NCBI GenBank assembly: GCA_032164245.1
Contig: JAVMKO010000001.1
Span: 288,679,041-288,743,040 of the forward strand
Length of the DNA stretch: 64,000 nt
Source: Sternotherus odoratus
Taxonomy: Eukaryota > Chordata > Testudines > Kinosternidae
Reading direction: 5' to 3'
The notes under the pieces are model-generated. The model made no database searches, had not been told where the DNA came from, and saw only the letters and a list, made by a program, of their open reading frames with translations. Positions within the stretch are counted from its first letter, which is position 1. Every line of letters starts with the position of its first letter. Position numbers and translations under genes: made by a program. This document shows, piece by piece, positions 1 to 11,460 of the stretch.

Positions 1-85
1 ATGAAGTGGGCTATAGCCCACGAAAGCTCTATGTTGAAATAAACTGGTTAGTCTCCAAGGTGCTACAGTATTCCTCGTTCCCTTT
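1..85 (+). repeat. Fragment of a turtle interspersed repeat with hammerhead-like end (Penelope-like?)
   Basis: The text ATGAAGTGGGCTATAGCCCA, then CGAAAGC, AAATAAAC and GGTTAGTCTC matches a very common chelonian repeat that I remember; superfamily assignment to Penelope-like elements is tentative. GTGGGC and GCCCAC form a perfect 6-bp stem flanked by ATGA and GAAA. A second copy lies at 3504-3600, and partial copies at 26838-26890 and 48483-48594. Confidence 0.55.
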
Positions 86-519
86 AAAAAGTGCAACTCT
101 CAACAGCAGCATAGCCAGGAAGTTAAAGGATGAGAGGCACTCACATACCAGACCCAGCAGGTTGACTGGAGCAGTCCCAGTTGTTGTAATCATCATCAAA
201 GGGTGTGTCCACTGAGGAGGGGTGCTGCAGATCTCGTTCTGTTAATTGCTTGCAGCCGAGTGGCGAGTAGCCCTGCATTTCTGAGTGTGAACATCATGCT
301 AATGTTTTGCTGCCTTGCTTTCAAGCCAGGCCAGCTTTTATCTTTGGCACAAACCTCAGGCCTAAATCTCTGCCAAACCAATACAGATGTTTTAACACCC
401 ACCAGAGCCCAGATAATTACAAACAGAGCTGAGAGTCTGTTTGGGGATGGGTTTTTTTCTGAGTTGACTGAACTTCCAGCCACTCTATGCATCCCCCCCT
501 TACTTTAAGAGACCTTCCT

Positions 520-905
520 ATGGTCTAAATTGCTATTATTAATTATGTCATGATAGCACCTAGCAGCCCCAGACTAGATCTGGAAACCATTGTGCTAGGT
601 GCAGTATCTAGTAAGAAACAGTCCCTCTCCCAAAGAGTTGACAATCTCAGTAGATAAAATGGGCAAAAGAAACATTATTATTCCTGGGGTTGAACTGAAA
701 TCCAGAGAGGCAAAGTTATACAAAGGCAGGCCAGTGTTTTGTTTTGGGTTTGTACAATGCCTAGCTCCTGGGTGCGACCACAATATCATTCATTAATAAC
801 AAGTGACTTGCCTCAGGTCATAGAGAAAGTCTGGTAGAGCTGGAATTTGAACCTGCATCTCTTGAATCCTAGTTCACTAGCGTAACCATGAAGATATCTT
901 TCCTC
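520..905 (-). repeat. MIR-like SINE composite, antisense
   Basis: CCATTGTGCTAGGTGCAGTA, AGTCCCTCTCCCAAAGAG and later GTGACTTGCCTCAGGTCA with GAATTTGAACCTGCATCTC are the reverse complement of the amniote MIR-type SINE body and its TACAGCGCCTAGCACAATGG tail. The copy is old and interrupted around 720-790. Confidence 0.55.
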
Positions 906-1399
906 CCAGGGTCAAAGGGGCCACACGGGACATCCTAAAAGAGTCGTGGTGGGACAATGCAGCCCTTTCTGTACTGGCCTGTGGAGCATTTCTGGTGCAC
1001 AGGGAGTGAGGTTCTGCTCTCTTTTGAAGGGTATCACAGCGCATGCTGCACTGGGTACTCCCAGGGGCATTCTGCTGCTACAGCAGAGCACGTTGGTATC
1101 CCTGCACCCATAACCTGAGCTGTCTCTGAGAAAGGTTAGATTCGAGCCCCGTATGTGACACCATCTGGGCCTTTAGGTGCTTGAGAAGCTTTGGTATATG
1201 AGAAAGGAGAACCAGGTGCATGGACTTTAATGGGGATAATACCCGTGACTGAGAACACCAGATTAGCTTCACCCAAGTTATCAAACAGCCACCTGATGGG
1301 AAGGATATCTGACCATGACCATGACCACAGCCACTGCTCTCCCCCTGTCCCACAGAGCAGCCGCAGCCTGAGAGCTTGACAACAAAAAAATGTACAATG

Positions 1400-1505
1400 T
1401 GGAATCTCTTGTCAGCACTGCCTCAGTTTCCCCATCTGTAAAATGGGGATATTGACAGTGACTGAAGAAAAGCACTAGAGAGTAATGTGTTATAAGTATT
1501 TTCAC
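1400..1505 (+). repeat. MIR-like SINE fragment
   Basis: GCCTCAGTTTCCCCATCTGT followed by AAAATGGGGATA is the characteristic 3' half of MIR-type SINEs. Confidence 0.65.
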
Positions 1506-1919
1506 TATGACAGCCTTTCTGAGTGTGCAGAAAATACCACCTCAGTGCCCGGGGGGGCTTTTGGCTGCAAGTCCTCGGCATGGTTGAGCTCATGTATGGA
1601 TAAGAAGCTTTTGCACAGAGATGTGAGGAACACGCAGTAAGCAGTAAGTGTTTCTCCTTGCTTCAACAAACATCACTGCATTTCTAACTTGATGACAGGG
1701 TGCTCATTGGGAAATTACTTAATTAATGAGACTGGAGGTTCTGTGTCTTACAGCCTGTTTCAAGGAAATTGGCGATGGGTCTTAAGACTTGAGGGACAGG
1801 GTGTGGAAAATGTTAATCATGTGGGGGTGTGAGATTGTTCCAAACTGATTGGCTTACATGTGAGGTATTGCTATTTCCATTCAAGTGAATGAATGAGAGG
1901 CACAGATATTCTCACTTGA

Positions 1920-2205
1920 TTTGTATAGAGAATCTGCCCTCTACTGATCTCCAAGTGCTCTACAAATGGGTTTCCATTATTTATTCCAACCCCCTATGAG
2001 TTAAGCATTATTGCTTCCATTTTATAGAGTAAATGGAGGGACAGTGATGTTAAACACCTTGCCCAACACCACACAGAAAATCAGTGGCAGAGTCAAGAGT
2101 AAAACCCAGGAGCCTTGCCTTCCAGTCCTCTGCTCTAAGCACTGGAGCACACTCCCTTCTGGAGATGGGAGTAGAACCAGGGGTCCTAACCCACAGTCCC
2201 CATCT
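1920..2205 (-). repeat. MIR-like SINE, antisense
   Basis: CTTGCCCAACACCACACAG, GTGGCAGAGTCAAGAG and ACCCAGGAGCCTTG are the reverse complement of the MIR body. Confidence 0.6.
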
Positions 2206-2353
2206 CTAATCATGGCTAGACCTTGCAGCATCCCTGAGTCGAAAACAGAACCCTGTGGTCCATTGGCCTCATTAGCACTACAAAAAGTAATTTTCCCTCT
2301 GTTAATATTCACCCTTTCTTGTTTACTATTAGGAATGGGACACTTTCACCCTG

Positions 2354-2432
2354 ATTGAATTGGCCTCATTAGTACTCATTACCATTGAATTGGCCTCATT
2401 AGTACTCATTACTAATGAATTGGCCTCATTGG
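2354..2432. repeat. 30-bp tandem repeat, about 2.5 copies
   Basis: TGAATTGGCCTCATT starts again at 30-bp intervals (TGGCCTCATT at 2361, 2391 and 2421). A related single copy lies at about 2259-2281. Confidence 0.85.
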
Positions 2433-2456
2433 TAAGGCAACTCCCATCTTTTCATC

Positions 2457-3460
2457 TACAGGCACTCCTCACTTAAAGTCACCCCAGTTAACATTGTTTC
2501 GCTGTTAAGTTGCTGATCGATTAGGGAACATGCTCATTTAAAGTTGTGCAATGCTCCATTATAACGTCGTTTGGCAGCCACTTGCTTTGTCCAGTTTGCA
2601 GGGAGAGCAGCCCGTTGCAGCTAGCTGGTGGGGGCTTGGAACCAGGGTGGACCAGCAACCCCCCTATTAGTTCCCTGCTCCCCTAAGTTCCCAGTGCGGC
2701 AGCTGCCCAGCAGGCTATCAATTGCCAGCAGTTCAGTTGTCCCTCCCGCCACTGCCATGTGCTGCTCCTGCCCTCTGCCTTGGAGCTGCTCCCGGGAACC
2801 TCCTGCTTGCTGTGGGGGAGGGGGGAGGGAGAGGAAGGAGGGACTAATGTCAGAGTGTCTCCCTCTCCCCCTGCTCCTGCACTCCACTTACCCCTTCTCC
2901 ATACAGAGCAGGGTGGGACAGGGACAGAGGGAGACAGACAAGTGCTTGAGGCAGTAGCTGCTGTCTCAACTTCCCGATCCACTTAAAAAGACAATTTACT
3001 TAAGAATGGGGTCAGCGTACTTAAAGGGGCAATGTGCTTCCCCCTCATACATGGTGTGTGTCTCTGCCTGCCATGCTGCCTTGTAGAGTGTGATGCTACA
3101 TTAACAACAATGTGTTAACCCTTGAGGGCTCAGCCAAAGATATTTCCCAGCGAATACCTTGCTGCTAAATGATAGTTCATCATTTAGCAGCAAGGTATTC
3201 CCTGGGAAATATCCCACCCTCTAACTTCACCACCTCAACCAGGCTTCACAATCATCATCACTGTGTACAGTATTAATTTGTTTGTTTAAAACGTATACTC
3301 TATGTGTGTATATATAGCTTTTTGTCTGGCGAAAAAAATTTCCCTGGAACCTAAGAATTACATTAATTCTTATGGAAAAATTGGATTCGCTTAACATTGT
3401 TTCGATTAAAGTTGCATTTTTCAGGAACTTAACTACAACATTAAGCGAGGAGTTCCTGTA
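2457..3460. mobile_element. Tigger/pogo-like non-autonomous DNA transposon
   Basis: The ends are inverted: TACAGGCACTCCTCACTTAA on the left and TTAAGCGAGGAGTTCCTGTA on the right. Both are flanked by or include TA, as expected for Tc1/mariner-class insertions. Subterminal text (GTTAACATTGTTTCGCTGTT on the left, CGCTTAACATTGTTTCGATT on the right) is shared. The 1-kb interior contains a GC-rich segment and the hairpin at 3139-3213. No transposase frame is present. Confidence 0.6.
3139..3213. repeat. Nearly perfect hairpin, 35-bp arms, 5-base loop
   Basis: The left arm 3139-3173 and the right arm 3179-3213 are reverse complements with a single mismatch (C at 3151 against the partner expected for G). 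The loop is AGTTC. The hairpin sits inside the Tigger-like element. Confidence 0.9.
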
Positions 3461-3503
3461 CTCTATTTTTTTACCTGCCTAATGTATTTTCCACTCCATG
3501 CAT

Positions 3504-3600
3504 TTGATGAAATGGGTTATAGCCCATGAAAGCTTATGCCCAAATAAATTTGTTAGTCTCTAAGCCTAAGATGCTACAAGGATTCCTCGTTTTCATTCCA
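3504..3600 (+). repeat. Second copy of the hammerhead-like repeat end
   Basis: TTGATGA at 3504-3510 is followed by the stem ATGGGT/GCCCAT, GAAA at 3528-3531 and GCTTATGCCC, and then AAATAAATTTGTTAGTCTC. It is the same family as 1-85. Relative to the hammerhead consensus, the first C of CTGATGA is T here. Confidence 0.55.
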
Positions 3601-4677
3601 ATCACAGTCACTTTTGAAAATGGGACTTAGGCTCCTAAGTCACTTAAGGATTTTTGGAAATTTTAGCCCCAAACCAAACTAGAAACAAGACCGTATGAGC
3701 CCTTTTTTCAGATTTCCATTTCAATCTTTGGCAGTTTCATCTGTATTCAGAATCCATTTCTTAGAGGGTGACTAGTCTTTCACTTCTCTACCCCCAGAAC
3801 TGCAATACACACTTCTAAGGCACCCACCCATGGTGCCTGGGCACTGATACCATTCATTGGTCCTTTAGTCACAGATTTTACAAAATCCTGCTTGTTACAG
3901 GAGCACTGTGACTCCTTTCTCCTGCCAGCCCCTCCACACTGGAATGGGATGCAGAGTTGCTGCTTCTACCGCTTCTAGCTAGTGTAGACAGGGCATTAGT
4001 GTCTTCACACTGCTCAGAGCAGAGCCAGAGAATGCATGCAAACACCACGTGAACCTCGTTTCCTGCAGTTTTCCCTCCACTGCTACCATCTGTGGAGCTG
4101 CAGTATTAGTAGAGGCCATACTGGGGTTCACATCTCTTGTAGACAAGGGCTATCTATATTTTTTGTAGAACAGCCTGGTCCATTTTCCCCCCCAACACCA
4201 TAGGGAGGGACAACACCCCCCCCCCATGCCAAACCTAATTAAATTAACAGCTTTTGTCTAGAGTAGACTATGCTGCAACTCTCCCATGAAGTGATGTCTT
4301 TTATGCAATGCTTCTATTTTTAGCTGGGCTTGGTTCTTTTTATTTGGCATTAAATCTAGATGATGCAAGTTAGACTCTTCACCTGCTCACTTGCTCTGTT
4401 TACAGGCGCATAAGACTTAGGATATTGGATTGAGACCTGTGGTCCATAGTGTTCAGTAACCTGTCACTGATAGCAGCCACGTCTAGAGGCTTCAAAGGTC
4501 GATGCAAGAAACCTAATACCATGTAGTGTAGCCTCTTTGAAGAAAAGGCCTCAAGGTGAAGGTTTTTCAATCCAACCACTCAATTATGGGTTGACCTAGT
4601 CTACATGTCAGAGTCAGCCAGGAAGTCCTGCAGCAAAAGTAGGGAAGATAAGACTTGGTATTCCTAAGATATCTAAG

Positions 4678-4978
4678 AGTACGTCTCCATGGGTAGTGAT
4701 CGATCTATCAGGGATCGATTTGTCGCTTCTAGTCTAGACATGATAAAACAATCCCCAAGCGAGCTCCCCATCGACTCCTGTACTCTACCTCCACAAGAGG
4801 CGGAAGTGGAGTCGACGGGGAAGCAGCAGTGGTCGACTTGCCGCCATGTGGACAGCCAGGTAAGTTGACCTAAGATACGCCGACTCCAGCTATGCTATTC
4901 ATGTAGCTGAAGCTGCGTATCTTAGGTCGACCCCTCTCCTCCTTCCCCCCCCACTGTAGACCAGGCCTTGGGGAGTAG
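4678..4978 (+). mobile_element. Foldback DNA element (GTACGTCTACACT family)
   Basis: It runs from AGTACGTCTCCATGGGTAG to CACTGTAGACCAGGCCTTG and has internal self-complementary segments such as CCTAAGATACGC and GCGTATCTTAGG. The same family occurs at 9037-9325 and 32297-32590. The superfamily is unassigned; a PIF/Harbinger-type 3-bp duplication is possible. Confidence 0.55.
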
Positions 4979-5029
4979 ATAAGAGAAAAAACTCTTAAAG
5001 AAATCTGGGGTAGTGGCCATCTTTTAGTC

Positions 5030-5110
5030 TGTTTGTACAGCACCTAGCACAATGGATCCCTGATTGGGGCCTCTAGACACTACCAAACTATAAATAATCA
5101 GTCATAAAAA
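5030..5110 (+). repeat. SINE tail (CAGCACCTAGCACAATGG)
   Basis: TTTGTACAGCACCTAGCACA followed by ATGGATCC is the conserved tail of the amniote MIR-like SINE. A reverse-oriented piece (GACAGTCCCTGCCCCAAAGA) follows at 5215-5240. Confidence 0.6.
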
Positions 5111-5629
5111 CCAAACAACCATCCCAGCTGTCCTTGTACATTATAAAGGGCAACAACTGAATGTATCATTATTATGCATATTACAATTGTGCTTTTACTA
5201 GACACATAGGAAGAGACAGTCCCTGCCCCAAAGAATGCTAAAAATTTCCCACTGCTTCTTGCACTGGTGTAGCTGCTGCCCTTAGTTCCTGGCATTTGTA
5301 ACACTGTATCAGTTAGACTGGCAGTGAGCTGATTTAATTGACATGAGGTTAAAAATGACTGCAACCATGGAAGCTTTATCTACTCGACTCCCAAATTTGT
5401 TAGCAATGGTGGGGACCCTGTTAGAATGTCTTCACTATAGTCGAGAACTTAGAGATCATGGGGAAAGTACAGGTTTTTAAACCTAAATGCTGTGTTACCA
5501 GAAGCACTTCAAAGTCATAACACACTCACTCTCTTACTAACATGAAAACGTCAGAGTGGAATGTTCATTGCAGGTGATTTAGAATCATATTCTCTTTCAA
5601 AATATTAGTGTTTAATTTAAAGCTGTGCC

Positions 5630-6150
5630 AAGGTTTGGGGGGGGGGGAGGAGAAATGACCAAACTCGGGACTGCGGCAGCCACTACTGCCCCAAGCCCTT
5701 TAAATCCCCTCCAGAGCCCTGCTGCCATAGCCCTGGGGGGCTGCGGTGAGTCTCCACCGAAGCCCTGCTGCCGCTACCCCAGGGCTCTGGAGGCGGGGAT
5801 TGAAAGGGCCAGGCCGGTAGCAGGCAGCTGGAGCTCTGGGACCCTTTAAATCCCTGCCTGAGCCCTTCTGCCAGAGCCCTGGGGTAGTGGCAGTGAGGCT
5901 CTGGCGGGGATTTAAAGGGCCCCGGGGCTCCATGAGCACTACCCCAGGGCTCCGGCAGCAGGGCTTTGCAGGGATTTAAATGGCCCTAGGCTCCTGGCTG
6001 CCGCTACCACCCTGGGCCCTTTAAAGCTCTGCCAGAGCCTGGGAGTCCCGGGGTAGCTTCGACAGCCAGGAGTCCTCTGTTATTTAAAGGGCCCGGGGCT
6101 CTTTGCGGCCACACCTCTTCCGGGTGAGGTTCTGCCCCCTGATCAGGACT
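5630..6150. repeat. GC-rich degenerate tandem repeat (CCCTTTAAATCCC unit)
   Basis: GCCCTTTAAATCCC, ACCCTTTAAATCCC, GGGATTTAAAGGGCCC, TTTAAATGGCCC and TTATTTAAAGGGCCC alternate with CCAGGGCTCTGG and related text about every 60-100 bases. This is a high-GC minisatellite-like repeat of a type common in turtle DNA transposons. Apparent open frames here are composition artefacts. Confidence 0.6.
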
Positions 6151-6199
6151 TCCTGTGTACATGACACCCGTGGTTACATGACATAAATAAGGCTTCATT

Positions 6200-6640
6200 T
6201 CTCAGTGGGCATGACTGGGAAGGTGAATGGAAGATTAATTTGTAATGAACATTAGGCTGGAATCAGTCTAGCTAAGAAAAATAGGAACATCTTTGTTGGT
6301 ACTAGGGACAAGATAACAGCACATGGACAGAGCATGCTGTACAAGGATTGGTTCGTGAAAAGTAACCAAGCCACTAAACCAGTCATGAAGCATATGATGC
6401 AATGTATAGTCAGGAATTCAAATGTTAGTATAGCTATATGTCAGGAAATGTTTTGCAGTGTAACTTTGGATTTGTGATGTACCATCCACCCACTGTGTTT
6501 AAACCTGGTCAGCTTGGGCATGGTGTTGCTGTGTGCAAAATAAAGGTACCTGAGTGCCCTGTTCCAGAGTCAAACTGAATTTTGGGGACCCGAGTGGAAG
6601 AGAGTCTCAGGGGATCCCAACAATAATATCCTGCAGCAGG
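6200..6640 (+). repeat. Possible solo-LTR-like segment
   Basis: An AATAAAGGTACC is followed after about 60 bases by TTTTGGGGACCCGAGTGG, a layout reminiscent of a retroviral LTR R-U5 end. No gag or pol remnant flanks it, and LTR borders or a duplication could not be confirmed. Confidence 0.25.
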
Positions 6641-7689
6641 GAGTTCCCCGTGTTAATAACACATCCAGCCAAATTCTGCTGCAGATACGAATTATCTTTC
6701 CCATTGACTTCAATGGGAGTAGCATGTTTATCTAAAGGCAGAATTTAGCTCATCCTGTAAAATTTATGCTCTTGTCTATGTTTTAAATGTTCCTTAATGT
6801 ACTATGGGAAAAGCTAAATGGGAGCTCCCTACTGGCCTTTTCTTGGCCACTTGCTATTTTATACGGTTACCTCCATTATCTCTCCTTTTTTCCTCTCCAG
6901 TCCAAATTAAACAGATTTAGCCTTTTTTAAAAAAAAAATCCCTTCTCATCATATTGTTATTGTGCATAACAGAAATGATGATTCATAAAATGGAAAGTAA
7001 TAAAAATGTTCTTTATGCAAAATAAATAAATCCTGCCTCATCCTAAATATTTTCCCATACTGTTATTTTCCCTCCTTGCAGGTGTTTATCCCACATGTGG
7101 GCTGTAAGATAAGACCACACACAGGTTTGTCACCGCAAGCTTGCTTGCAAGTGCTGGGCTGCAGATGCTGATATTCGTCTGTCTTTTACTTGAGCCCTGA
7201 AGCACTTGTTTTTAAAAAATACGTACACATTGTTACCTTGGGCCCTGCAAGCCTATCAAAAGAGGAAAGGTTCGGTACACCAGAGTTTAGGTCTACAAAC
7301 ATTGGCATTGTCCCTTTAAGGTTGATCATCACAGTACTGAGAAGCTGCTATTTATTTTGTAATTGAAATTAGCACCAGTGTTCAGGGGGATTTTAGTAAG
7401 CCAACTTCATCACATCCCTTTGCTAACATAGGGCTTGACTCTCCGCCGCTGCAGTCAATGGGAATTTCTCCATGGACATCAATGGGAGCAGGAACACGAG
7501 CATGTGGGACCTTGTGTCTCCACTGCTTTGCACCTTGTGAAGTCATTTACCCTTGCAGAATGTGGGTGTCAAACAACAGTTGTGGTTTTGTGATGTTCGG
7601 ACAGATGTGAATGACCACACAGTGTGAGGCAGTGGAGACTCAGGCTTATATATATTTTTAAGGGATCATTATGACCGTTATTTTGACCA

Positions 7690-7765
7690 TCTGCATTTGT
7701 ACAGCAACTAGCACAATGGTATCCTGGTTCATGATTGGAGCTTTTAGGTGCTACCACAACACAAA
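7690..7765 (+). repeat. SINE tail (ACAGCAACTAGCACAATGG)
   Basis: It has the same MIR-like tail as 5030, with GCTTTTAGGTGCTACC. Confidence 0.6.
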
Positions 7766-8994
7766 GAATAAAAATCAGCAGTGGTCTGACCTTCTGCAGA
7801 GAACATGCATTGCAGTAATTCCTGTACTCAAGGGAATTAATCTACCATAGGAGAAGAGAGAGTCCTGACCTGAACTTTTGGATCTGAATCTAATCCTGGA
7901 TCTGGATCCAAATCTTACGACTCGAGCCCTCTCTCCTGTTAGAGGACAGAACCAGCACCCCAGAAACACTGTCTGGTAACAGATTGGTAGCAAGCAACAC
8001 AGTGAGTAAGCCTTCTGTGTAGTCCTAAAGCAGCTAGTGTTTTAAACGAGCTTCTTATATTTTACATCTGGATTTGCTTCTTAGTCAGTTTGTGCTGCGG
8101 GGTGGGGCAGGGAATCTCATGTGAATTGCAACAAGGTTATGCAAGGCAGGTCAGGCAGGCGCATTGCTGTGCCTTTTATGTTGCAGCCTCTCTCCCTTTT
8201 CCCTCTTTGTCCTTCAAATAATTGATTTCTGTTAAAATAACAGAGATATAATGCTTTGAGGTCAGGATGATCTGACTTGGCTCTTTTCCCTTCTCTCTCT
8301 CTTGCTCTCTCTCTCCAGTGCTGTGGTATTTTTTCCTCGTTCCCATGCTCCTCTGAGGCTATCACTGCTTTGAAAGGGTCTCATGTTTCTGTATTTTTTT
8401 ATCAGTGTGAAGAGATTGCTGACACTTCTCCACACAGGGATGTTATTTTATTTACATTGATCTCTCCCCCCCCCACCTCGAAACAAATATTCACTTTGTA
8501 ACACACAAACAAAACAGCAAAAGCCAAAGTCACATGTAGCATCGCTTATTTATTGAAGCAAAATATTATACTTGAGAAAGGTGTTGAACTGACAGCCCGG
8601 GCGACAGTCGGCCTGTATTTACCCAAAGAACTAACACCGGCAGTGCAAACGTCTCACTGTCCTGTGAACGTGCTGATTGATGCACCACCTTTCGGGAGTG
8701 AGAGGATATTTCAATCAGTGGCCTCTCTGCTGAGTGCCAATGACAGTGGAATGTGGACATCTCTCCACTGAGAACTGGACTGAGACCCCCAGCTCTTTTT
8801 GCACTGGCCACCAGTTTGCATTCACTACGGAGGAAGGATGGTCTTACGCTTAAGTCATCAGACTGCACCTTAGTAGCTGTAGAGTCAATCCTTCCTTTGC
8901 CACAAACTTCCCATATGTGCTTGGTCACATCACTTAATCTCTCCTTGCTCAGTTCCCCGTCTAGGAAATGGTGATACTTCCTTTGTCTGACTTG

Positions 8995-9375
8995 TCTATT
9001 CAGACTGAAAGTTGTTTGTGGCAGTGACTGTCTCTTAGGCCTGGGCTACACTAGGGGGCAGTTTGAACTAAGATATGCAACTTCAGCTACGCTATTCGCT
9101 TACCTGAAGTCGAAATATCTTAGTTCGACTTACCTGGCCATCCTCACGGCAGCGAGGCAACCGCAGCGGCTCCCCCATTGACTCGGCTTACTCCTCCTGC
9201 CGAGATGGCAGGCGTCGATTCGGGGATCAATTTATCGTGTCTAGACGAGACGCAATAAATCAATCCCTGATACATCAAACACTACCGGCTGATCCGGCGG
9301 GTTGTATAGACGTACCCTGAGTTTGTGTTTGTACAGCGCCTAGAACAGTGGAGCTCTGATCTCAGCTGCAGTTGA
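8995..9375 (+). repeat. MIR-like SINE tail split by a foldback element
   Basis: AGACTGAAAGTTGTTTGTGG lies before and TGTTTGTACAGCGCCTAGAA after the element at 9037-9325. The two parts are contiguous in intact copies, so the foldback element inserted into the SINE. Confidence 0.6.
9037..9325 (-). mobile_element. Foldback DNA element, reverse orientation
   Basis: It starts TTAGGCCTGGGCTACACTA and ends ATAGACGTACCCTGAG, the reverse of the copy at 4678. Internal text TCAGCTACGCTATTCGCTTA and ATCAATTTATCGTGTCTAGA is shared with the family. Confidence 0.6.
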
Positions 9376-9424
9376 CCATGCCCGAGCAGTGACCATGCCC
9401 ATGCAGTGACCATGCCCGAGCATC
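9374..9424. repeat. 17-bp tandem repeat, 3 copies
   Basis: GACCATGCCCGAGCAGT at 9374, GACCATGCCCATGCAGT at 9391 and GACCATGCCCGAGCATC at 9408. Confidence 0.9.
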
Positions 9425-9954
9425 AGTTGTCCGTGGTGCTTCATATTTCAACACAGAAGATTACTTGTGAGTTTTGAACTTCTGCTGTGGGTGAGCAGCC
9501 AATCCTAGCATTCAGAAACTATGTCTATGGAGCTAGATGCAATAGAAAGCCCTAAAGCACATGTGAGAATATCTTACTAGGAAATAGCATTCACTGTAAC
9601 TTTGAAAATCTCTCCTCCTGAGCTTAATGCAATGACTTCATCCTGTTCCTCTAGCATTGCACTCAGGGGTTTTGAGTTCAAGTTTCGACACTGTTGTTGG
9701 GTTTGGTTTAAAATTACAACAACCCAGTGACTTTCTAGGTCTTAATGGTCCCCGAAGAAAAGAGACAAGGGAGGAATTGTGCTGTTGACTTTAAAGGGCA
9801 TTGAGTTCGATGAGAGAATGTGCAGAACGAAAGAAGAGAAGGCAGCGATCAAAATCTGCCAGCAAGAAATGGGGAAGGAAAAAATGTTGAGATCATCTTT
9901 CCCATTAAGCTGTTAGATGGACATTTATAAGGTGACTTTACTTCTCTGCTTTGA

Positions 9955-11460
9955 GGCAGGACTAAGTATTAGCTAAACCATCCCTGACAGGTGTGTCTAA
10001 CCTATTCTTTAAAACCTTCAGTGATGGAGATTCTACCATCTCCCTAGGCAATTTGTTCCAGTGCTTAACAACCCTGACAGAGAGGAAGTTTTTCCTAATA
10101 TCTAATCTAAATCAACCTTGCTGCAATTTTAAGCCAATTACTTTTTGTCTGGTTCTCAGTGGTTAAAGAAAACGATTTATCGCCCTCCTCTTTATATCAG
10201 ACTTTTACATACTTGAAAACTGTTCTCATGTCCCTCCTCAGTCTTCTCGTCTCCAGACTAAACAAACCCAAGTTTTTCAAGCTGTCCTCTCAGGTCATGT
10301 TTTCTGGGTCTTTAATCATTTTTGCTGCTTCTCTGAACGTTTTCCAATTTGTCCACATCTTTCCCGAAGCGTGGTGCCCAGAAGTGGACACAATACTTTA
10401 ACTGAGGCCTTATTGATGCTGAGTAAAGTGGAAGAATTACTTCTCGTGTCTTGCATACAATGCTCCTGCTACTACAGCTTAAAATAATATTCACTTTTTT
10501 TTTCAACAGTATTACATTGTTGATTCATATTTAGTTTGTGATTCACTATGACCTCCAGATCGTTTTCAGCAGAATTCCTTCTTCAGAAGTCATTTCCCAT
10601 TTTGTATTAGTACAATTGATTGTTCCTTCCTAAGTGGAGTACTTTGCATTTGTCCTTATTGAATTTCATCCTATTTACTTCAGAGCATTTCTCCAGTTTG
10701 TCAGGATCATTCTGAATTTTAATCCTATCCTTCAAAATGCTTGCAACCCCACCCACCTTGGTATCATTGGCAAACTTTACATGTGTACTCTCTATGCCAT
10801 TATGCAAATCCTTTAGGAAGATATCAGATAGATCCAGACTCCGGACAGATCCCTGGGGGATCACACATGATATGCCCTTCCAGCTTAATTGAGAACCACT
10901 GATAATTACTCTCTGAGTATGATTTTTTCCCACCTTATAGTAGGTTCATCTAGGCTATATTTGCTTAGTTTGTGCATGAGAAAGTCATGTGAGACAGTAT
11001 CAAAAGCCTTTCTAAAATTGAGATATATCAGATCTACTGCTTCTCCCCATCCACAGGCTTGTTAACCTGTCAAAGAAAGATATTAGGTTGGTTTAACCTA
11101 ATTTATTCTTGACAAATCCATGTTGACTGTTACTTATCACTTTATTATCGTCTAGTTGCTTACAAATTGATTGTTTGCTCCAGTATCTTTCCAGGTACTG
11201 AAGTTAAATTGGCTGGTCTATGGTTCCCTGGATTGTCCTTATTCCCCTGTTTATAAATAGGTACTATATTTGCCCTTGGGATCTCTCCTGTCCTCCACAA
11301 ATTCTCAAAGATAATTGCTAATGGCTCAGAGATCTCTTCAGCCAGGTCCTTACGTGTTCTACGATATATTTTGTCAGGCCCTGCCAACTTGGAGACGTCT
11401 AACTAGTCTAAATAATTCTTAACTTGTTCTTTCCCTAGTTTAGCCTGAGATCCTTCCCCT
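9955..11460 (-). mobile_element. CR1 LINE, 3' part, decayed
   Basis: The minus strand encodes broken reverse-transcriptase pieces: DLAEEISEPLAIIFENLWRT and GNHRPANLTSVPGKILEQ (11160-11387), then SCVIPQGSVRSLDL and VKFANDTKVGG, with KDKCKVLHLGRNN (10607-10933), then RPQLKYCVHFWAP (10312-10506). The family signatures are SEPLA, PGNYRP and FADDTK; FANDTK here has lost an Asp of the FADD motif. Frames are disrupted, so the copy is inactive. The 3' end is at the left. Confidence 0.9.

Noticed and set aside
6200..6640. Endogenous retrovirus
   Set aside because: There is only an LTR-like AATAAA layout; no gag, pol, paired LTR or target duplication could be shown, so it was kept as a low-confidence repeat only.
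10607..11387. Reverse-transcriptase frames as a functional LINE
   Set aside because: The pieces are in different frames with stops between them, and FADD has changed to FAND; it is a dead CR1 copy.
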